From Microbacterium sp. W4I20 (GTDB lineage Bacteria > Actinomycetota > Actinomycetes > Actinomycetales > Microbacteriaceae), in contig NZ_JAUSYB010000001.1 in NCBI RefSeq assembly GCF_030816505.1, positions 434,001 to 498,000 on the forward strand: 64,000 bases of DNA, given 5' to 3'. The notes beneath the pieces are model-generated. The model was not told the DNA's origin. It was given only the letters and a program-made list of their open reading frames with translations, and made no database searches. Positions within the stretch are counted from its first letter, which is position 1. Each line of letters opens with the position of its first letter. Made by a program: the position numbers and the translations under genes. Shown here one piece after another: positions 16,402 through 25,900 of this stretch.

Positions 16402-16903
16402 TCCGCTCACGCTGGTGCTGGTCGGCCCGATGGCGGCCGGCAAGACCAGCATCGGCCGCCGGGTGGCGCGACGGCTGCGTGTGCCGTTCATCGACACCGA
16501 CAAGCGGATCGTCGCGGAACACGGCCCGATTCCGGCGATCTTCGCGGAGCACGGCGAAGCGCACTTCCGGGTGCTGGAGCGCGCGGCCGTGGCGGCGGCT
16601 CTCGACGGCGGGGGCGTGATCTCCCTCGGCGGAGGCGCCGTCACCGACGCCGGGACCCGAGAACTGTTGCGACAGCATCCGGTCGTCTTCCTCACCGTCA
16701 GCGCAGATTCGGTCGCCGATCGCATCCGGGGTGGCAACAGGCCCCTGCTGGCGGGGGACGATCCGCTGGAGAACTGGAAGCGCATCTTCGACGAGCGCCG
16801 AGCCTGGTACGACGAGGTCGCGGGGAAGACATTCGACACGTCGCGGCGGCCGATGCAGAAGATCGCCGACGAGATCGTGGCATGGAGGAGAGAACAGCGA
16901 TGA
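16385..16903 (+). CDS. aroK: Shikimate kinase
   Basis: A 172-residue P-loop kinase phosphorylating shikimate at O3. The open frame extends upstream inside aroC, but the ATG at 16385 gives the standard N-terminus. Walker A is [12 protein letters not shown], the substrate-binding aspartate is in [17 protein letters not shown] carries the conserved Arg-Glu pair, GGGAVTD is the Walker B-like glycine strand, and RGGNRPLL is the lid. It overlaps aroC by 17 bases and aroB by four. Confidence 0.95.
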   Translation: MTSEADPLTLVLVGPMAAGKTSIGRRVARRLRVPFIDTDKRIVAEHGPIPAIFAEHGEAHFRVLERAAVAAALDGGGVISLGGGAVTDAGTRELLRQHPVVFLTVSADSVADRIRGGNRPLLAGDDPLENWKRIFDERRAWYDEVAGKTFDTSRRPMQKIADEIVAWRREQR

Positions 16904-17988
16904 GCACGACGACCATCAGCGTCACCGGGAACGATGCCTACGACATCTCGATCGGACGGGGCATCCTCGACAGGGTGTCGGCCGCGCTCGAGCCGACAGT
17001 GCGCAAGATCCTGGTGATCCACCCGCCGACGCTGGCCGCACGCGCCGCAGAACTGCGCGACCGCCTGCTGGGCGACACCGAGAACGGCCCCCGCGAGGTT
17101 CTGCTGGCCGAGGTGCCGGACGCCGAGCAGGGCAAGCGCATCGAGGTCGCCGCGTTCTGCTGGCAGGTGATGGGACAGGCCGACTTCACTCGGTCGGATG
17201 CCGTGATCGGCTACGGCGGGGGAGCGGTGACCGACCTCGCCGGTTTCGTCGCGGCGACCTGGTTGCGGGGCGTGCAGCTGGTCCAGGTGCCGACGACGGT
17301 GCTCGGGCTGGTGGATGCGGCGGTCGGCGGCAAGACCGGCATCAACACCGCCGAGGGGAAGAACCTCGTCGGGGCGTTCTGGGCTCCGCGAGCGGTGATC
17401 GGCGATCTCGACGAGCTCAGCAGCCTCAGCCCGAACGAGGCCACCGCCGGGTTCGCCGAGGTCGTGAAGGCGGGATTCATCTGGGCGCCCGAGATCCTCG
17501 ACATCATCGAGGCCGATCCGGCGCGAGCGGTGGACCCCACCACCGATGAGTTCCGTCGTGCGGTCGAACTCGCCATCGACATGAAGGCGAAGGTCGTCTC
17601 CGACGACTTCCGCGAGGCCGGGCTTCGCGAGATCCTCAACTACGGCCACACCCTGGGACACGCGATCGAGCATGCGGAGCGGTACAAGTGGCGCCACGGC
17701 GCGGCGGTGTCGATCGGCATGCTGTACGCCGCGGAGCTCTCCCGTCTCGCGGGTCGCCTGTCGGATGCTGCCGCAGAGCGCCACCGCACGGTCCTGGAGT
17801 CTCTGGGGCTTCCGACCTCCTACCGGGCCGGTGCGTGGCCGCAGCTGCTCGCCACGATGCAGCGCGACAAGAAGAGCCGTGGCGGAATGCTCCGGTTCAT
17901 CCTGCTCGACGACATCGCGAAGCCGACCGTGCTGCAGGCGCCCGACGAGTCGTTGATGTTCGCCGCGTACCAGGAGATCGGGGCATGA
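16900..17988 (+). CDS. aroB: 3-dehydroquinate synthase
   Basis: A 362-residue NAD- and zinc-dependent enzyme that cyclises DAHP to 3-dehydroquinate, the second step of the shikimate pathway. The ATG at 16900 overlaps the aroK stop and is preceded by GGAGGAGAG; an in-frame ATG six codons upstream lies before that site and is less likely. Visible are GYGGGAVTDLAGFVAATWLR, VPTTVLGLVDAAVGGKTGIN, the zinc-ligand region FAEVVKAGFI, and the zinc-binding histidines in LNYGHTLGHAIEH. Confidence 0.96.
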   Translation: MSTTTISVTGNDAYDISIGRGILDRVSAALEPTVRKILVIHPPTLAARAAELRDRLLGDTENGPREVLLAEVPDAEQGKRIEVAAFCWQVMGQADFTRSDAVIGYGGGAVTDLAGFVAATWLRGVQLVQVPTTVLGLVDAAVGGKTGINTAEGKNLVGAFWAPRAVIGDLDELSSLSPNEATAGFAEVVKAGFIWAPEILDIIEADPARAVDPTTDEFRRAVELAIDMKAKVVSDDFREAGLREILNYGHTLGHAIEHAERYKWRHGAAVSIGMLYAAELSRLAGRLSDAAAERHRTVLESLGLPTSYRAGAWPQLLATMQRDKKSRGGMLRFILLDDIAKPTVLQAPDESLMFAAYQEIGA

Positions 17989-18551
17989 CAGTCGCCGGAC
18001 GCCGTGTTCGCGCCGACGAGTGGGAGCTCGTGCGGGACCTGCGCCTCGACGCGGTTCGCGACCCGCTGGCGCCGATCGCGTTCCTCCACTCGTACGAGGC
18101 GGAGGCGGCTCATCCCGATGAGTTCTGGCAGGACCGCGCCTTCAACGCAGCGAGCGGTGACGCTGCGGCGCAGTTCGTCGCAGAGGTCGACGGCGAGTGG
18201 ATCGGCACCGTCACTGTGATCCGTTGGGATGCGGGCGACACCGATCATCATGGTCGAGACGTGACCGCGCCACGCGGTGACGTCGTGGGCGTCTTCGTCC
18301 GTCCGGAGCACCGCGGCAGCGGGGTCGTGGACGCACTGATCAGCGCCGCCGCGGCCTGGGCGCGAAGCCTCGGTGACGAGTCGCTCACGCTCGATGTGCA
18401 CGCCGATAACGTTCGCGCCCAGGCGGCCTACCGGCGCGTGGGGTTCGTCGAGACCGGCGCTCGCTTCTCCTCGTCGATCGGACCGGAGCTGGAGATGAGT
18501 CGTGCGCTCTTCGAAGCAGATCTCAGGAACGCGGATAAGGTGTCGTCGTGA
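17985..18551 (+). CDS. GNAT-family N-acetyltransferase
   Basis: A 188-residue protein with the acetyl-CoA-binding signature VGVFVRPEHRGSGVVDALI (about 95-113) and the C-terminal VHADNVRAQAAYRRVGFVET motif typical of GNAT enzymes. The substrate is unknown. It is wedged between aroB (ATGA overlap) and aroQ (GTGA overlap), so it is translated with the shikimate enzymes. That gives no direct clue to its acceptor, and no other actinobacterial aro cluster I recall has it as a fixed member. Confidence 0.85.
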   Translation: MTVAGRRVRADEWELVRDLRLDAVRDPLAPIAFLHSYEAEAAHPDEFWQDRAFNAASGDAAAQFVAEVDGEWIGTVTVIRWDAGDTDHHGRDVTAPRGDVVGVFVRPEHRGSGVVDALISAAAAWARSLGDESLTLDVHADNVRAQAAYRRVGFVETGARFSSSIGPELEMSRALFEADLRNADKVSS

Positions 18552-18988
18552 CGATGAACCCCCGGTTGCTGCTCGTCAACGGCCCGAACCTGAACCTCCT
18601 CGGCACGCGTGAGCCCGATGTCTACGGCACCGCGACGCTCGCGGACGTCGAGAAGCTCACCGCTGCGGCGGCCGACGCGCTCGGCTATGAGGTGCGCGCG
18701 GTGCAGAGCAACCACGAGGGTGTGCTCATCGATGCGATCCATGCCGCGCGGGCGGACTGCGCGGGCATCGTGATCAACCCCGGCGGACTCACGCACACGT
18801 CGGTCGCCCTCCGCGATGCCCTGACGGGGGTCGCCCTGCCGTTCGCGGAGGTGCACATCTCGGATGTCTACGCCCGCGAGGAGTTCCGACACCACTCGTA
18901 CCTGCACGATGTCGCCGCCGTGCGTGTGATCGGCCAGGGGGTCGAGGGGTACGCGGAAGCGGTGCGGGAGCTCATCGCGAAACTCTGA
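18548..18988 (+). CDS. aroQ: 3-dehydroquinate dehydratase, type II
   Basis: A 146-residue dodecameric type II dehydroquinase. The start is taken as GTG at 18548 (GTGA overlap with the acetyltransferase stop); an ATG two codons later is an equally acceptable start. Signatures are VNGPNLNLLGTREPDVYG with the catalytic tyrosine, QSNHEGVLIDAIH, NPGGLTHTSVALRDAL, and EVHISDVYAREEFRHHS with the catalytic histidine. It is the last gene of the aro cluster; the DAHP synthase and aroA are not in this window. Confidence 0.96.
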   Translation: MTMNPRLLLVNGPNLNLLGTREPDVYGTATLADVEKLTAAAADALGYEVRAVQSNHEGVLIDAIHAARADCAGIVINPGGLTHTSVALRDALTGVALPFAEVHISDVYAREEFRHHSYLHDVAAVRVIGQGVEGYAEAVRELIAKL

Positions 18989-19066
18989 GACCCGGTGTCG
19001 GCTGCAGCGCGCTCTCGGTCCCGCCCGCTTCGCTCGGAAGGATGAACGCGGCGGAACCGCGGGGGA

Positions 19067-20313
19067 TCAGAACGGCGGGGGAGCGTCGCTGACGAAGCCG
19101 GTCGGCGTGGTGACCTCGACCGTCCGATCTGAACGCGTACGGAACACGGCTCGCGTGCGATGTCGATGCGCATGATCGCGGGGACACAGCGGTCGCAGAT
19201 TCGCGAGATTCGTCTCGCCGCCCTCCCTCCAGGGACGATCGTGATCGATATCGGCATCCACCGCCAGCCGTGTGCATCCGTCTCGTGAGCACGTGCCGTG
19301 TCGAACGGCGATCCACTCGCGTTGCGCCCTCGTCGGACGGTAACAGCGGCGGTCCATGTCGAGGACGACGCCCTGCACCGGATCGGTGATGAGCCGCCGG
19401 AAGGTCTTCGCCTCGAGGAAGAGCTGCCGGGCAGTGAGGGGATCGATCGTGTCTCCGCCGACGATCGATGCCTGCTCCACCGGAACGGGCTGACCAGCGC
19501 CAGCAGCTGAACCGGCACAGTGACGAAGATCTTCGTCTTGACCGCCGTCGGCGTTCCGGTGCCCTTGAGCCAGTCGATGAAGAGGTCCGTGCGGATCTGG
19601 TCGCGGGTGCGCCCTTCGCGCTTGTCCTTCTGCAGGTGCTTAACCGTGGCGGTGAGGCGCCCGAAGATCGCGACGGCCTCGTGAGTCGGCACCAGAGCGC
19701 TGATCCAGGACATGCCGTCGCCCGCCGGCGCGTGCACGACCTTCCGATCGGCCATCGCGCGCGTGTGACGCCGGGCCGCGAGGTCGCCGCTGACGGCGTC
19801 GATGAGCCTTTTCACGCGCCGTCGGAACGCCGCGGATGGACAGGTCAGCACCCAGCCGGCGGCTGCGCCGTCGACTTTCGCGATGACCTCCGCCGCCGCA
19901 TCCTGAATCTCCTGGGGAGCATCCGCGGGCGGAACGATGGCATGGAGCAGCGTGACGACTTGGCGGATGCTGGTCATCGAAGCGAAGCCGTCTCGCGCCT
20001 GCCGCCAGAGCTCAGGAAGGTGGCGCATCGCCCAGCCCGCCGTTGACTGCAGTTCCCGCACCTGATCCTCCGAGAGACGCAGGCGCAGCGCGATGTCGAG
20101 GACTGCCGACCGCTCCGCCATCGCCGGATCGGCATGATGCGTGTAGATCTCCGGGTGACGGCGCGACATTTCCAGCGCGCCGACGATTCGCTCGCATCGC
20201 AGCGCCGCCTGTCGATTCGCCTCGTTGTCGGTGCACGACAGGTCATCCAGCAACAGCGCGACAACGGCGCCCGCACCGCGGGACTGGTCGCTCCTGTCGC
20301 TGTTCTCGCCCAT
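19067..20313 (-). pseudogene. DUF222 / HNH endonuclease family protein broken by a one-base frameshift
   Basis: The N-terminal part (ATG at 20313, about residues 1-275) is a DUF222 domain. Near 19484-19490 the frame changes, and the C-terminal HNH domain continues from about 19480 to the stop at 19067. The HNH half carries HGTCSRDGCTRLAVDADIDH, RPWREGGETNLANLRPLC and a following DHAHRHR. Adding one base at the junction gives one uninterrupted 415-codon reading frame with the expected linker, so a single-base loss (or a sequencing error) is the simplest explanation. Genes of this 13E12-type family are multicopy in Micrococcales and function is not established. Unlike its neighbours it is on the minus strand. 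Confidence 0.85.
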
Positions 20314-20324
20314 GACTCGAGTTT

Positions 20325-20462
20325 AGTAGTTATGTTCGAACTCTGCGACTCTCGCGTCTGTTATATATCGGTGGATCCGCCCGGGACGCCGGACCGCACG
20401 ACCCACTCCCGGCGACCCCGAATCGCCGCCGAATCCGGACCCGACCCCGCATCCCGTAGAAT
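20325..20462 (+). promoter_or_regulatory. efp promoter region with an AT-rich segment shared with the HNH gene
   Basis: This lies in the 220-base gap between the divergent HNH gene and efp. TAGAAT (20457-20462) is a good -10 box for efp, leaving a leader of about 65 bases. The segment 20325-20370 is unusually AT-rich for this genome (TTTAGTAGTTATG and TTATATATCGG) and probably holds the promoter of the minus-strand HNH gene. Confidence 0.5.
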
Positions 20463-20533
20463 CGACTGTCGGCCCTGCCTGTACCGCGGGGGAGAGGCCG
20501 GACCCACAGACTCAGGAACGGAACTCTCAGCGC

Positions 20534-21094
20534 ATGGCATCTACCGCAGACATCAAGAACGGCGTCGTTCTCAGCATCGACGGACAGCTCTGGAACGTCA
20601 TCGAGTTCCAGCACGTCAAGCCCGGCAAGGGCGGCGCGTTCGTGCGGACCAAGCTGAAGAACGTCGTCTCCGGCAAGGTCGTCGACCGCACCTACAACGC
20701 CGGCGCGAAGATCGAGATCGAGAACGTCGACCGCCGCGACTTCACGTACCTCTACGCCGACGGCGACAGCTTCGTGTTCATGGACACGTCGGACTACGAC
20801 CAGATCACCGTGAGTGCGGCGACGGTCGGCGAGGCGAAGAACTTCCTGCTCGAGAACCAGCCGGTCACGATCGCGCTCAACAACGGCAACCCGCTGTACA
20901 TCGACCTCCCGGCATCTGTCATCCTTGAGGTGACGTACACCGAGCCCGGCCTGCAGGGCGACCGCTCGTCCGCCGGCACGAAGCCCGCGACCGTCGAGAC
21001 CGGCTACGAGATGCAGGTCCCGCTGTTCGTCGAGACCGGTACGAAGATCAAGGTCGACACCCGCACGGGTGACTACCTCGGTCGCGAGAAGTAA
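20534..21094 (+). CDS. efp: Elongation factor P
   Basis: A 186-residue three-domain translation factor that relieves ribosome stalling at polyproline stretches. It begins [17 protein letters not shown]. The tip of domain I reads [13 protein letters not shown] with Lys32 at the position modified in other bacteria. Domain II has [12 protein letters not shown], and domain III ends with [20 protein letters not shown]. None of the known lysine- or arginine-modification genes (epmA/B, earP) is in the window. nusB follows after three bases, the usual actinobacterial pair. Confidence 0.97.
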   Translation: MASTADIKNGVVLSIDGQLWNVIEFQHVKPGKGGAFVRTKLKNVVSGKVVDRTYNAGAKIEIENVDRRDFTYLYADGDSFVFMDTSDYDQITVSAATVGEAKNFLLENQPVTIALNNGNPLYIDLPASVILEVTYTEPGLQGDRSSAGTKPATVETGYEMQVPLFVETGTKIKVDTRTGDYLGREK

Positions 21095-21097
21095 GGC

Positions 21098-21508
21098 GTG
21101 AGCGCCCGCACGAAGGCGCGCAAGCGCGCTCTCGACATCCTGTTCTCCGCCGATGTGCGGGGCGATGACGTCGCTGTGGCACTGGCGGCCGAGGCCAAGC
21201 GAGCCGCGAGCGAACCAGCCCGCGAGGCCTCTTGGCTCTACGCCCGGGAGATCGTCGACGGCATCATCGATCAGCGCGACGAGATCGACGAGCACATCGC
21301 CACGCACAGCCGCGACTGGAAGCTCGAGCGGATGCCTGCCGTCGACCGCGCCCTTCTGCGCATCGGCGTCTGGGAGATCGTCTACAACGATGAGATCCCG
21401 ACCGCGGTCGCGATCGACGAGGCGGTCGAACTCGCCAAGGAGTTCTCCACCGACGACTCCGGCGCGTTCGTGCACGGAGTCCTCGCCCGGGTGGCCCGCG
21501 CCGCCTGA
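21098..21508 (+). CDS. nusB: Transcription antitermination factor NusB
   Basis: A 136-residue all-helical RNA-binding protein that acts with NusE/S10 in rRNA antitermination. It starts with GTG three bases after efp. The N-terminal ARTKARKRALDILFSADVRG and the C-terminal IGVWEIVYNDEIPTAVAIDE and VHGVLARVAR blocks are diagnostic. Length is standard. In some related genomes pyrR follows directly; here about 6 kb of other genes lies between. Confidence 0.95.
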   Translation: MSARTKARKRALDILFSADVRGDDVAVALAAEAKRAASEPAREASWLYAREIVDGIIDQRDEIDEHIATHSRDWKLERMPAVDRALLRIGVWEIVYNDEIPTAVAIDEAVELAKEFSTDDSGAFVHGVLARVARAA

Positions 21509-21510
21509 CC

Positions 21511-21532
21511 GGCTCAGCCGCGTCGCTGAGCC
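21511..21532 (+). terminator. Inverted repeat after nusB, possible terminator
   Basis: A perfect 8-base-pair stem GGCTCAGC / GCTGAGCC with a six-base loop starts two bases after the nusB stop. There is no T tract, so its action as a terminator is uncertain, but it separates efp-nusB from the following helicase gene. Confidence 0.45.
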
Positions 21533-21562
21533 CATGTCGGATGTCACGGGAAGGATGCTGGC

Positions 21563-24500
21563 ATGCCCGCTCCGCACGTCGACCTCCGCGATCTGATGCA
21601 GATCACGGACGCCGGTGGGTACGCCCGCGGACTCGCCTACTTCCGCGAGGGAAACGTCCTCGACCTGGACTGGGACGAGGAGCAGCAGGAGCTCGAGGGG
21701 CACGTCAAGGGCAGCAACGACGCCGAGTATCTCGTCGAGGTCGGTTTCGTCTCCTCGAACGGCAAGAGGCATGTGCGCTCGACCCGATGCTCGTGCCCGG
21801 TGCGCTCCGGATGCAAGCACGTGATCGCCGCGCTGCTGGCCTCGAACGTGCATGAGTACTCGCAGCAGGACGGAGCGAGGGTCGCTGTGACGTCCGCGCC
21901 GCCGCCCACCCAGCCCGCGCCACCGTCGTGGCGTGCGCTGGTGGCGCCGGCCATCACCGGACAGAAGCGCCCGCTGGCCCTCGGCGTCGAGCTGCGTCAC
22001 CGCGCGCCCCGGGGCGACAACCACTGGGCCCCTCGCGCGGTGCGCCCCGCCACGCCGCGAGACCTCGCGAAGTCGGCGGGCGAGCTGCTCCTCGCGATCC
22101 GTCCCCTGATGCGAAGCCACCAGACGGGCGCGTGGATCCAGGGGCAGGCGAGCTGGGACGTCGTGCGCCGCGACATCTCCCAGTTCGGCCGCGTGCAGAG
22201 CCGCTGGTTCGGCGACCTGCTGAGCATCTCGCGCGATTCGCTGCTGTCCGGCAACGCCGGTGATTGGCTCGTCGTCGATCAGATCGAATCGGGCCTGCTG
22301 TGGTCGCACCTCCGCTCCGGCGCGGCGCTGGGCATCCCGCTCGTCGCGAGTCAGAAGAACGCGATCGTGCAGCTGGCCGACTCCGCCGAGGTGTCGGCCA
22401 CGATCACCCGTGATGAAGGTGGGACGCTGACCGTCGGCGCCGACGCGGTGATCGATGGCCGCCCCATCGCCGCCGCGCATGTGCATCCGATCGGACGCTC
22501 CGGGGTGTACGCCGCCGAGCTCATCGGCAACCGCATGCGGATCGCCCTCGCCGAGGTGCCGCTCAGCGAGCAGGTGCGCGCCCTGCTCGATGCACCGCAC
22601 ACGATCGTGGTTCCGGCCGAAGAGGAGGAGGCCTTCGTGACGGAGGCCTACCCGCTGCTGGCACGACGCTCTGCGGTGCGGACCGTCGGCGACGTCTCAC
22701 TGCCAGAGATCCCGGCCCCCGAGCCCGTGCTGAACGTCGCCTTCGAGCGAGGCGACGTCGTCAGCTACTCGTTCGCCTGGTCCTATCGCGGGTTCGGCAC
22801 CGTGCCGTTCGCGGCGAGCCCCGCGAGCATCCGTGATCCCGAGGCGGAAGCGGCCCGACGCGTCGAGCTCGAGTCCGTGTGGCAGGAGCACACCACGAAC
22901 AGGTTTCTCCCCTCGGGGTCGTTCCACGACATCGATGCAGCCGCCTTCGTGGCCACGGTGGTCCCCGCCTTCGAGGCCGCCGGGGTCTCCATCGTCACGA
23001 CGGGCGTCCGGAAGGAGTATCGCGAACTCACCGGCACGCCGGAGGTGAAGGTGACGACCGTCGAGACGACCGACTCCGACTGGTTCGATCTCGGCATCAT
23101 CGTGACGATCGACGGCCGACACATCCCGTTCGGGCCCCTGTTCACCGCACTCAGCCGGGGCAAGAAGAAGCTGCTGCTCTCCGACGGCGGGTACTTCTCG
23201 TTGAACCACCCCGGCCTCGACCGTCTCCGGGAACTCATCGAAGAAGCCGGAGAGCTCGACGAATGGGAGACCGGCCCGCGGATCAGTCGCTACCAGACCG
23301 ACCTCTGGGAGGAGTTCGAGGATCTCGCCGACGAGGCCCAGCCGGCCGTGAGCTGGAGATCGATGGCCGAGGGTCTGCGAGCGGCCACCGGGGTTCCCGA
23401 GACGCTCCTGCCCGCGTCGATCCGCGCCGAACTCCGGCCGTACCAGAAGTCCGGCTTCGACTGGCTCGCCTTCCTGTGGAAGCACCGCCTCGGAGGGATC
23501 CTCGCCGACGACATGGGACTCGGCAAGACGCTGCAGCTGCTGACGTTCGTGCAGCACACGAGGGATGCGGGGGAGAAGCGCCCGTTCCTCGTCCTCGCAC
23601 CGACCTCCGTGCTCAGCACGTGGAAGACGGAGGCGGCGCGCTTCACACCCGAGCTGCGGGTGGCCATCGTCGACACCACGAGCGGAACCCGGCGGGATGC
23701 CCTTGCTCGAGCCGCTTCATCCGTCGACATCATCGTGAGTTCCTACACGGTGGCGCGGCTCGACGAGAAGGAGTTCGCGTCGGTCGAGTGGGCGGGTCTG
23801 ATCCTCGATGAAGCGCAGTTCGTCAAGAATCCGAAGACGAAGCTTCATCGCGCGATCGCGACCTTCCGCGCCGACGTGACCTACGCCGTCACCGGCACGC
23901 CGATGGAGAATAGCCTCTCCGACCTGTGGGCGTTGCTGAAGCTGGCGGCACCCGGGCTGTTCCCCTCGGCGCGCAAGTTCCGCGACCGGTTCATCCAGCC
24001 GATCGAGAAGGGCAAGGTCCCGGAGAACGAGGAGGGCGGCGAGTACCGTCAGCGCCGCCTGGCGCAGCTGCGCCGTCGCATCCGCCCCCTCATGCTCAGA
24101 CGCACGAAGGAACTGGTCGCCGCCGACCTCCCGCCGAAGCAGGAGCAGGTGCTCGAGGTCGAGCTGAGTCCCGCACATCGCGCACTTTACGACGTCGTGC
24201 TGCAGCGGGAGCGGCAGAAGGTGCTCGGGCTGATCGACGACCTCGACCGCAACCGTTTCATCGTCTTCCGTTCCCTGACCCTGCTGCGGATGCTGAGCCT
24301 GGCACCCGGTCTCGTCGACGAGAACGACGCCGACATCGGCTCCGGCAAGCTCGACACACTGATCGATCGGGTCAGCGAGCTGAGGGCCGAGGGGCACCGA
24401 GCTCTCGTCTTCAGTCAGTTCACCTCGTTCCTCGACATGGCGGCCGCGCGCCTGGATGCCGCCGGCGTTCCCTACGCGCATCTCGACGGCTCGACGCGGC

Positions 24501-24847
24501 GCAGACAGGACGTCGTCGATGGATTCCGATCAGGGGACCAGGTCGTGTTCCTGATCAGTCTCAAGGCCGGCGGGTTCGGGCTCACGCTCACGGAGGCCGA
24601 CTATGTGTTCCTTCTCGACCCCTGGTGGAACCCGGCCGCCGAGGCGCAGGCGATCGACCGCACCCATCGCATCGGCCAGACGAATCAGGTGTTCGTGTAT
24701 CGGATGATCGCCGCCGGCACCATCGAGGAGAAGGTGCGCGAGTTGCAGCAGCGGAAAGCCCGCCTGTTCACCGCGGTCATGGACGACGAGGAGCTGTTCT
24801 CCCGATCGCTCACGGCAGAGGACATTCGCGGTCTGTTCGACGACTAG
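21563..24847 (+). CDS. SNF2-family DEAD/DEAH ATPase with N-terminal SWIM zinc finger
   Basis: A 1094-residue Swi2/Snf2-type DNA translocase. An N-terminal SWIM zinc finger is read as CSCPVRSGCKHVIAALL (about residues 74-90). About 530 residues of poorly conserved sequence follow. The two RecA-like lobes have DDMGLGKTLQLLTF (Walker A, near 650), LILDEAQFVKNPKT (Walker B, near 750), VTGTPMENSLSDLWALL, and in lobe 2 VFSQFTSFLDM, LISLKAGGFGLTLTEAD and DPWWNPAAEAQAIDRTHRIG. Such proteins are common in actinobacteria and probably remodel protein-DNA complexes; the exact substrate is unknown. Its TAG stop shares a CTAG with the opposing lipoprotein gene. Confidence 0.93.
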   Translation: MPAPHVDLRDLMQITDAGGYARGLAYFREGNVLDLDWDEEQQELEGHVKGSNDAEYLVEVGFVSSNGKRHVRSTRCSCPVRSGCKHVIAALLASNVHEYSQQDGARVAVTSAPPPTQPAPPSWRALVAPAITGQKRPLALGVELRHRAPRGDNHWAPRAVRPATPRDLAKSAGELLLAIRPLMRSHQTGAWIQGQASWDVVRRDISQFGRVQSRWFGDLLSISRDSLLSGNAGDWLVVDQIESGLLWSHLRSGAALGIPLVASQKNAIVQLADSAEVSATITRDEGGTLTVGADAVIDGRPIAAAHVHPIGRSGVYAAELIGNRMRIALAEVPLSEQVRALLDAPHTIVVPAEEEEAFVTEAYPLLARRSAVRTVGDVSLPEIPAPEPVLNVAFERGDVVSYSFAWSYRGFGTVPFAASPASIRDPEAEAARRVELESVWQEHTTNRFLPSGSFHDIDAAAFVATVVPAFEAAGVSIVTTGVRKEYRELTGTPEVKVTTVETTDSDWFDLGIIVTIDGRHIPFGPLFTALSRGKKKLLLSDGGYFSLNHPGLDRLRELIEEAGELDEWETGPRISRYQTDLWEEFEDLADEAQPAVSWRSMAEGLRAATGVPETLLPASIRAELRPYQKSGFDWLAFLWKHRLGGILADDMGLGKTLQLLTFVQHTRDAGEKRPFLVLAPTSVLSTWKTEAARFTPELRVAIVDTTSGTRRDALARAASSVDIIVSSYTVARLDEKEFASVEWAGLILDEAQFVKNPKTKLHRAIATFRADVTYAVTGTPMENSLSDLWALLKLAAPGLFPSARKFRDRFIQPIEKGKVPENEEGGEYRQRRLAQLRRRIRPLMLRRTKELVAADLPPKQEQVLEVELSPAHRALYDVVLQRERQKVLGLIDDLDRNRFIVFRSLTLLRMLSLAPGLVDENDADIGSGKLDTLIDRVSELRAEGHRALVFSQFTSFLDMAAARLDAAGVPYAHLDGSTRRRQDVVDGFRSGDQVVFLISLKAGGFGLTLTEADYVFLLDPWWNPAAEAQAIDRTHRIGQTNQVFVYRMIAAGTIEEKVRELQQRKARLFTAVMDDEELFSRSLTAEDIRGLFDD

Positions 24848-25749
24848 CGGGGTGCGGGAGGAGTCTGCTCGGGCATCGCGAAGAGGGCGGGATCCGGCAT
24901 GACCTGGGCCAGCGGAGGACGCGCGTCGCGACGACGACGGTTGCGGCCCACGAGCCAGATCACGCAGGCGATGACTGCGGCGATGAGCACGAGCCAGGGC
25001 AGACCCACGCCGATGGCGATCAGCATCGTGCCCCAGAAGGCACCGAACCCGGCCCACCCGACCGCCAGCGCTTCGCCGAAGTTCTGCGGCGCCGTCACGA
25101 CGGGCACGTACTCCGACACGAGACTGAGCGTGATGGTCGACATCGCGACCTGATCCTCCAGAGCGCGCGACTGGGCTTCCAGGCCTTCGAGCTCGGTCTG
25201 GCGCTCCGCGATCGCCGACTCCAGTTCGATCAGATCCGAGGTCTTCGACGCGGTGCCGAGCCAGTCGGTGTAACGGGCGATCGACGCGCGAAGAGTGGTG
25301 ATGCGCGCGGCGAGATCGCGCTGAGTCGCACCGACCTCGGTGGAATCGAGTGCCGTCTCCTTCACCTCGCCGAGGTCGGCCAGCGCGGCACGGACCTCTT
25401 CGATGGCGTCGGCGGGGATCCGCAGCGTGAGCTCTGCACTCGCCTGCCCGCCGTCCTCGGCCGCCCGTTCCGTCCGCCCGCTCACTCGTCCGCCGGCGTC
25501 GGTCACGATCGAGGTCGCTTCGCCTGCGGCCGTGATCGGGTCGCCGGCGACGATGGAGATGCGGCCGGTGATCACGACAGCGGTGTCGACCTCCTCGCCG
25601 TCCGTCGCCGCCGGGGCATTCTCGGCGGGGGCTTCGTCCACGCTCGCGGATTCGTCTCCGCCGGAACCCATGGCGGAGCATCCGGTGAAACCGATGGCCG
25701 CGGTCGACGCCAGAACAAGAGCGATGAGCAGTCTGCGTTTCGTCTTCAT
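24844..25749 (-). CDS. DUF4349 domain lipoprotein
   Basis: A 301-residue secreted, membrane-tethered protein. Residues 1-24 form a lipoprotein signal peptide ending in the lipobox IGFTGC. An acidic linker follows, then the DUF4349 domain (VVITGRISIVAGDPITAAGE, LRIPADAIEEVRAAL, LGEVKETALDSTEVGATQRD) with a predicted coiled coil near 175-205 (LIELESAIAERQTELEGLEA). A C-terminal transmembrane helix (TMLIAIGVGLPWLVLIAAVI) is followed by a basic cytoplasmic tail. Function is not established. The last codon overlaps the SNF2 stop on the other strand. Confidence 0.9.
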   Translation of the reverse strand: MKTKRRLLIALVLASTAAIGFTGCSAMGSGGDESASVDEAPAENAPAATDGEEVDTAVVITGRISIVAGDPITAAGEATSIVTDAGGRVSGRTERAAEDGGQASAELTLRIPADAIEEVRAALADLGEVKETALDSTEVGATQRDLAARITTLRASIARYTDWLGTASKTSDLIELESAIAERQTELEGLEAQSRALEDQVAMSTITLSLVSEYVPVVTAPQNFGEALAVGWAGFGAFWGTMLIAIGVGLPWLVLIAAVIACVIWLVGRNRRRRDARPPLAQVMPDPALFAMPEQTPPAPR

Positions 25750-25755
25750 AGCCGC

Positions 25756-25761
25756 AGAGTA
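25756..25761 (-). promoter_or_regulatory. Candidate -10 box of the DUF4349 gene (possible leaderless transcript)
   Basis: On the minus strand TACTCT ends six bases before the ATG, the same geometry as at rarA, hisE, lgt and polA in this window. Confidence 0.35.
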
Positions 25762-25900
25762 GTGAGCGGAATCCCTCGGGACGCCGGGAGTTCGGTCACG
25801 ATCCGATCAGGGTTCCGTAACGACTGCGCAACGCCCGACGGACCGGTCCGCGCCGCGGCTTTTCACGGCCCGTCTCCGAAGCCGCACAGGGGAGCGCCGG

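Noticed and set aside
15169..17784. An 871-codon minus-strand open frame opposite aroC-aroK-aroB
   Set aside because: It spans three well-supported genes on the other strand and has composition typical of a shadow frame.
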